6,235 bases of DNA from an uncultured Chloroflexota bacterium (GTDB lineage Bacteria; Chloroflexota; Anaerolineae; Aggregatilineales; Phototrophicaceae): contig CALMZT010000353.1 of NCBI GenBank assembly GCA_937870805.1, forward strand, positions 1 to 6,235, written 5' to 3'. Below the pieces are notes generated by a model that was not told where the DNA came from, did no database searches, and saw nothing but the letters and a program-made list of their open reading frames with translations. Below, piece by piece: positions 5,411 through 6,235 of the stretch (the first letter of the stretch is position 1; every line of letters begins with the position of its first letter). The position numbers were made by a program, and so were the translations under genes.

Positions 5411-6055
5411 CACCCGGCGCGCTTCGTCGGCTTCTTCATGTTCAACCCGGCCGCCCCGGACGCCGCGGACCACCTCGAACGCGGCCTCGCCGAGCTCGGG
5501 CTGCGGTGCGTCTGCCTCTTCCCGGCGATGCACCGCTACCGCCTCGACGATGAGCGGGTCGTGAAGGTGTTCGAGGCGGCCGCGCGCCACGGGGCGGCGG
5601 TGTTCGCCCACTGCGGCGTGCTGACGATCGGCGTCCGGGCGAAGCTGGGGCTGGCGTCGCGCTTCGACCTGCGGCTCGGCGATCCGCTCGCGCTGGCGGC
5701 GGTGGCCTCGAGCTTCCCGCAGGTGCCGGTGATCATCCCGCACTTCGGCGCGGGGATGTTCCGCGAGGCGCTGATGGCCGCCGACCAGTGTCCGACCATC
5801 CATCTCGACACGTCGAGCTCGAACGGCTGGATGAAGTACCACCCGGGCCTCACGCTCGACGCGGTGTTCCGCCAGGCGCTCGCCGTCGTCGGCGCGTCGC
5901 GCCTGATCTTCGGGACCGATTCGTCGTTCTTCCCGCGCGGCTGGCAGAAGCCGGTCCACGACGCGCAGGTGACGGCGATGCGGGAGGCCGGCGTCCGCGA
6001 CGAGGACCGGGCCCTGATTCTCGGCGGGAACTTCGACCGGCTCTTTCCGCTCTAA
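5348..6055 (+). CDS. Amidohydrolase_2-family metal-dependent hydrolase, 5'-truncated
   Basis: The frame is open from 5348 (a TAG sits at 5345-5347), recognisable family sequence begins near FHPARFVGFF (about 5408), and the first ATG is at 5438. Counting from that ATG, metal or catalytic positions of the amidohydrolase TIM barrel are visible: His58 in VFAHCG, His102 in IIPHFGAG and Asp161 in IFGTDS. The pattern NPAAPDAA, followed by CLFPAMHRY, is typical of Amidohydrolase_2 (PF04909-like) proteins related to decarboxylases and lactonases. The N-terminal HxH strand and about the first quarter of the protein are missing, so this is a gene fragment at the junction. The ATG at 5438 is inside the domain and not a credible native start. 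Codons end almost always in G or C, unlike the genes to its left. The substrate is unknown. Confidence 0.8.
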   Translation, partial: PRNLADPLFNADRAPCADVRFHPARFVGFFMFNPAAPDAADHLERGLAELGLRCVCLFPAMHRYRLDDERVVKVFEAAARHGAAVFAHCGVLTIGVRAKLGLASRFDLRLGDPLALAAVASSFPQVPVIIPHFGAGMFREALMAADQCPTIHLDTSSSNGWMKYHPGLTLDAVFRQALAVVGASRLIFGTDSSFFPRGWQKPVHDAQVTAMREAGVRDEDRALILGGNFDRLFPL

Positions 6056-6083
6056 TACAATAGGCGCCGGACCCGATCTCCGT

Positions 6084-6087
6084 GGAG
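6084..6087 (+). promoter_or_regulatory. Ribosome binding site of the last gene
   Basis: GGAG lies six bases before the ATG at 6094 and supports that start. The 38-base gap after the amidohydrolase stop shows no terminator, so the two genes may be co-transcribed. Confidence 0.6.
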
Positions 6088-6093
6088 CGACGA

Positions 6094-6235
6094 ATGACGC
6101 CTTCCCTTCGCAGTGTGTTCGCCACCGGTTCGCTCGCCGCCGCCGTCCTGGGGCTGGCGCTCTCGGCCAGGACCCTTGCCGGCGCACCTCAGCAGACCGT
6201 GCAGCCGGCCGACCTCGTGATCACCAACGGCAAGG
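6094..6235 (+). CDS. Exported amidohydrolase (YtcJ/Amidohydro_3-like), 3' end outside the window
   Basis: Only 47 codons are present. The start is supported by the GGAG site. The protein opens with a signal peptide: a short Arg-containing n-region, a hydrophobic run from Leu14 to Leu23 (LAAAVLGLAL), and a probable cleavage near LAGA-PQQ (about residue 32). It then reads ADLVITNGK (40-47 for DLVITNGK), the opening strand typical of imidazolonepropionase-like or YtcJ-like amidohydrolases of the Amidohydro_3 group. A periplasmic or secreted metal-dependent hydrolase is inferred. No catalytic residues lie within the visible part, so the subfamily is uncertain. Codon use matches the preceding high-GC gene, and it may form an operon with it. 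Confidence 0.65.
   Translation, partial: MTPSLRSVFATGSLAAAVLGLALSARTLAGAPQQTVQPADLVITNGK

Noticed and set aside
5341..5420. Frameshift explanation for the missing HAD N-terminus
   Set aside because: None of the three minus-strand frames to the right of 5346 shows cap-like sequence or a DxDGT motif, so the missing part is absent and not merely out of frame.
5369..6187. Open frame of 272 codons on the minus strand
   Set aside because: It is antisense to the amidohydrolase, runs through that gene's stop and into the next gene's signal peptide, and gives an Arg/Ala-rich protein without motifs. Such frames are usual in very GC-rich DNA.
1..6235. tRNA, rRNA, CRISPR arrays, riboswitches
   Set aside because: No cloverleaf, rRNA-like segment, regularly spaced repeat or recognised riboswitch core was seen on either strand.

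Overview
The window holds two unlike stretches of DNA that meet near position 5345. The left part (1 to about 5345) has moderate GC; hand-counted 60-base rows give about 53-63% GC. It encodes a secreted lipoprotein with Ig-like, SH3b and CARDB-like domains joined by Thr/Pro/Ser linkers, and a receiver-domain protein with a long Pro/Glu-rich linker. This style is common in Chloroflexota of the Anaerolineae type. That assignment is an inference from protein style, not from a marker gene. The right part (about 5345-6235) is much richer in GC (rows of 75-80% by hand count), ends most codons in G or C, and carries amidohydrolase-superfamily genes of a kind frequent in Acidobacteriota and similar high-GC soil bacteria.

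Layout, left to right. A hairpin terminator (10-37) closes an upstream unit. A sigma70-like promoter (40-68) leads into a lipoprotein gene (113-1285), which ends at a second hairpin terminator (1300-1329). A 658-residue protein (1475-3451) follows. It has an N-terminal degenerate receiver domain, a disordered linker, a Roadblock/LC7-like domain and a C-terminal domain resembling the IS200/IS605 (Y1, HUH) transposase fold with its catalytic residues replaced. Six bases away, on the opposite strand, is an HxlR/DUF24 redox-type repressor (3458-3841). It is divergent from a QorB-like NAD(P)H:quinone oxidoreductase gene (3933-4823), and a palindrome overlaps the -10 region between them. A HAD-family hydrolase (4873 to about 5343, minus strand) converges on qorB across a palindrome and is cut off before its catalytic DxD motif.

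At the cut, a 5'-truncated Amidohydrolase_2-family gene starts in mid-protein on the plus strand (to 6055). The first 47 codons of a probable exported amidohydrolase (6094 onward) follow and run off the window.

The most notable item is the receiver / Roadblock-like / inactivated transposase-like fusion, which looks like a transposase fold taken over for a regulatory or scaffolding role. The qorR-qorB pair is a known quinone/diamide-type stress module. The two truncated genes facing each other at about 5345, together with the jump in base composition, suggest either a chimeric assembly or a recent recombination boundary. Gene neighbourhood should not be read across that point.
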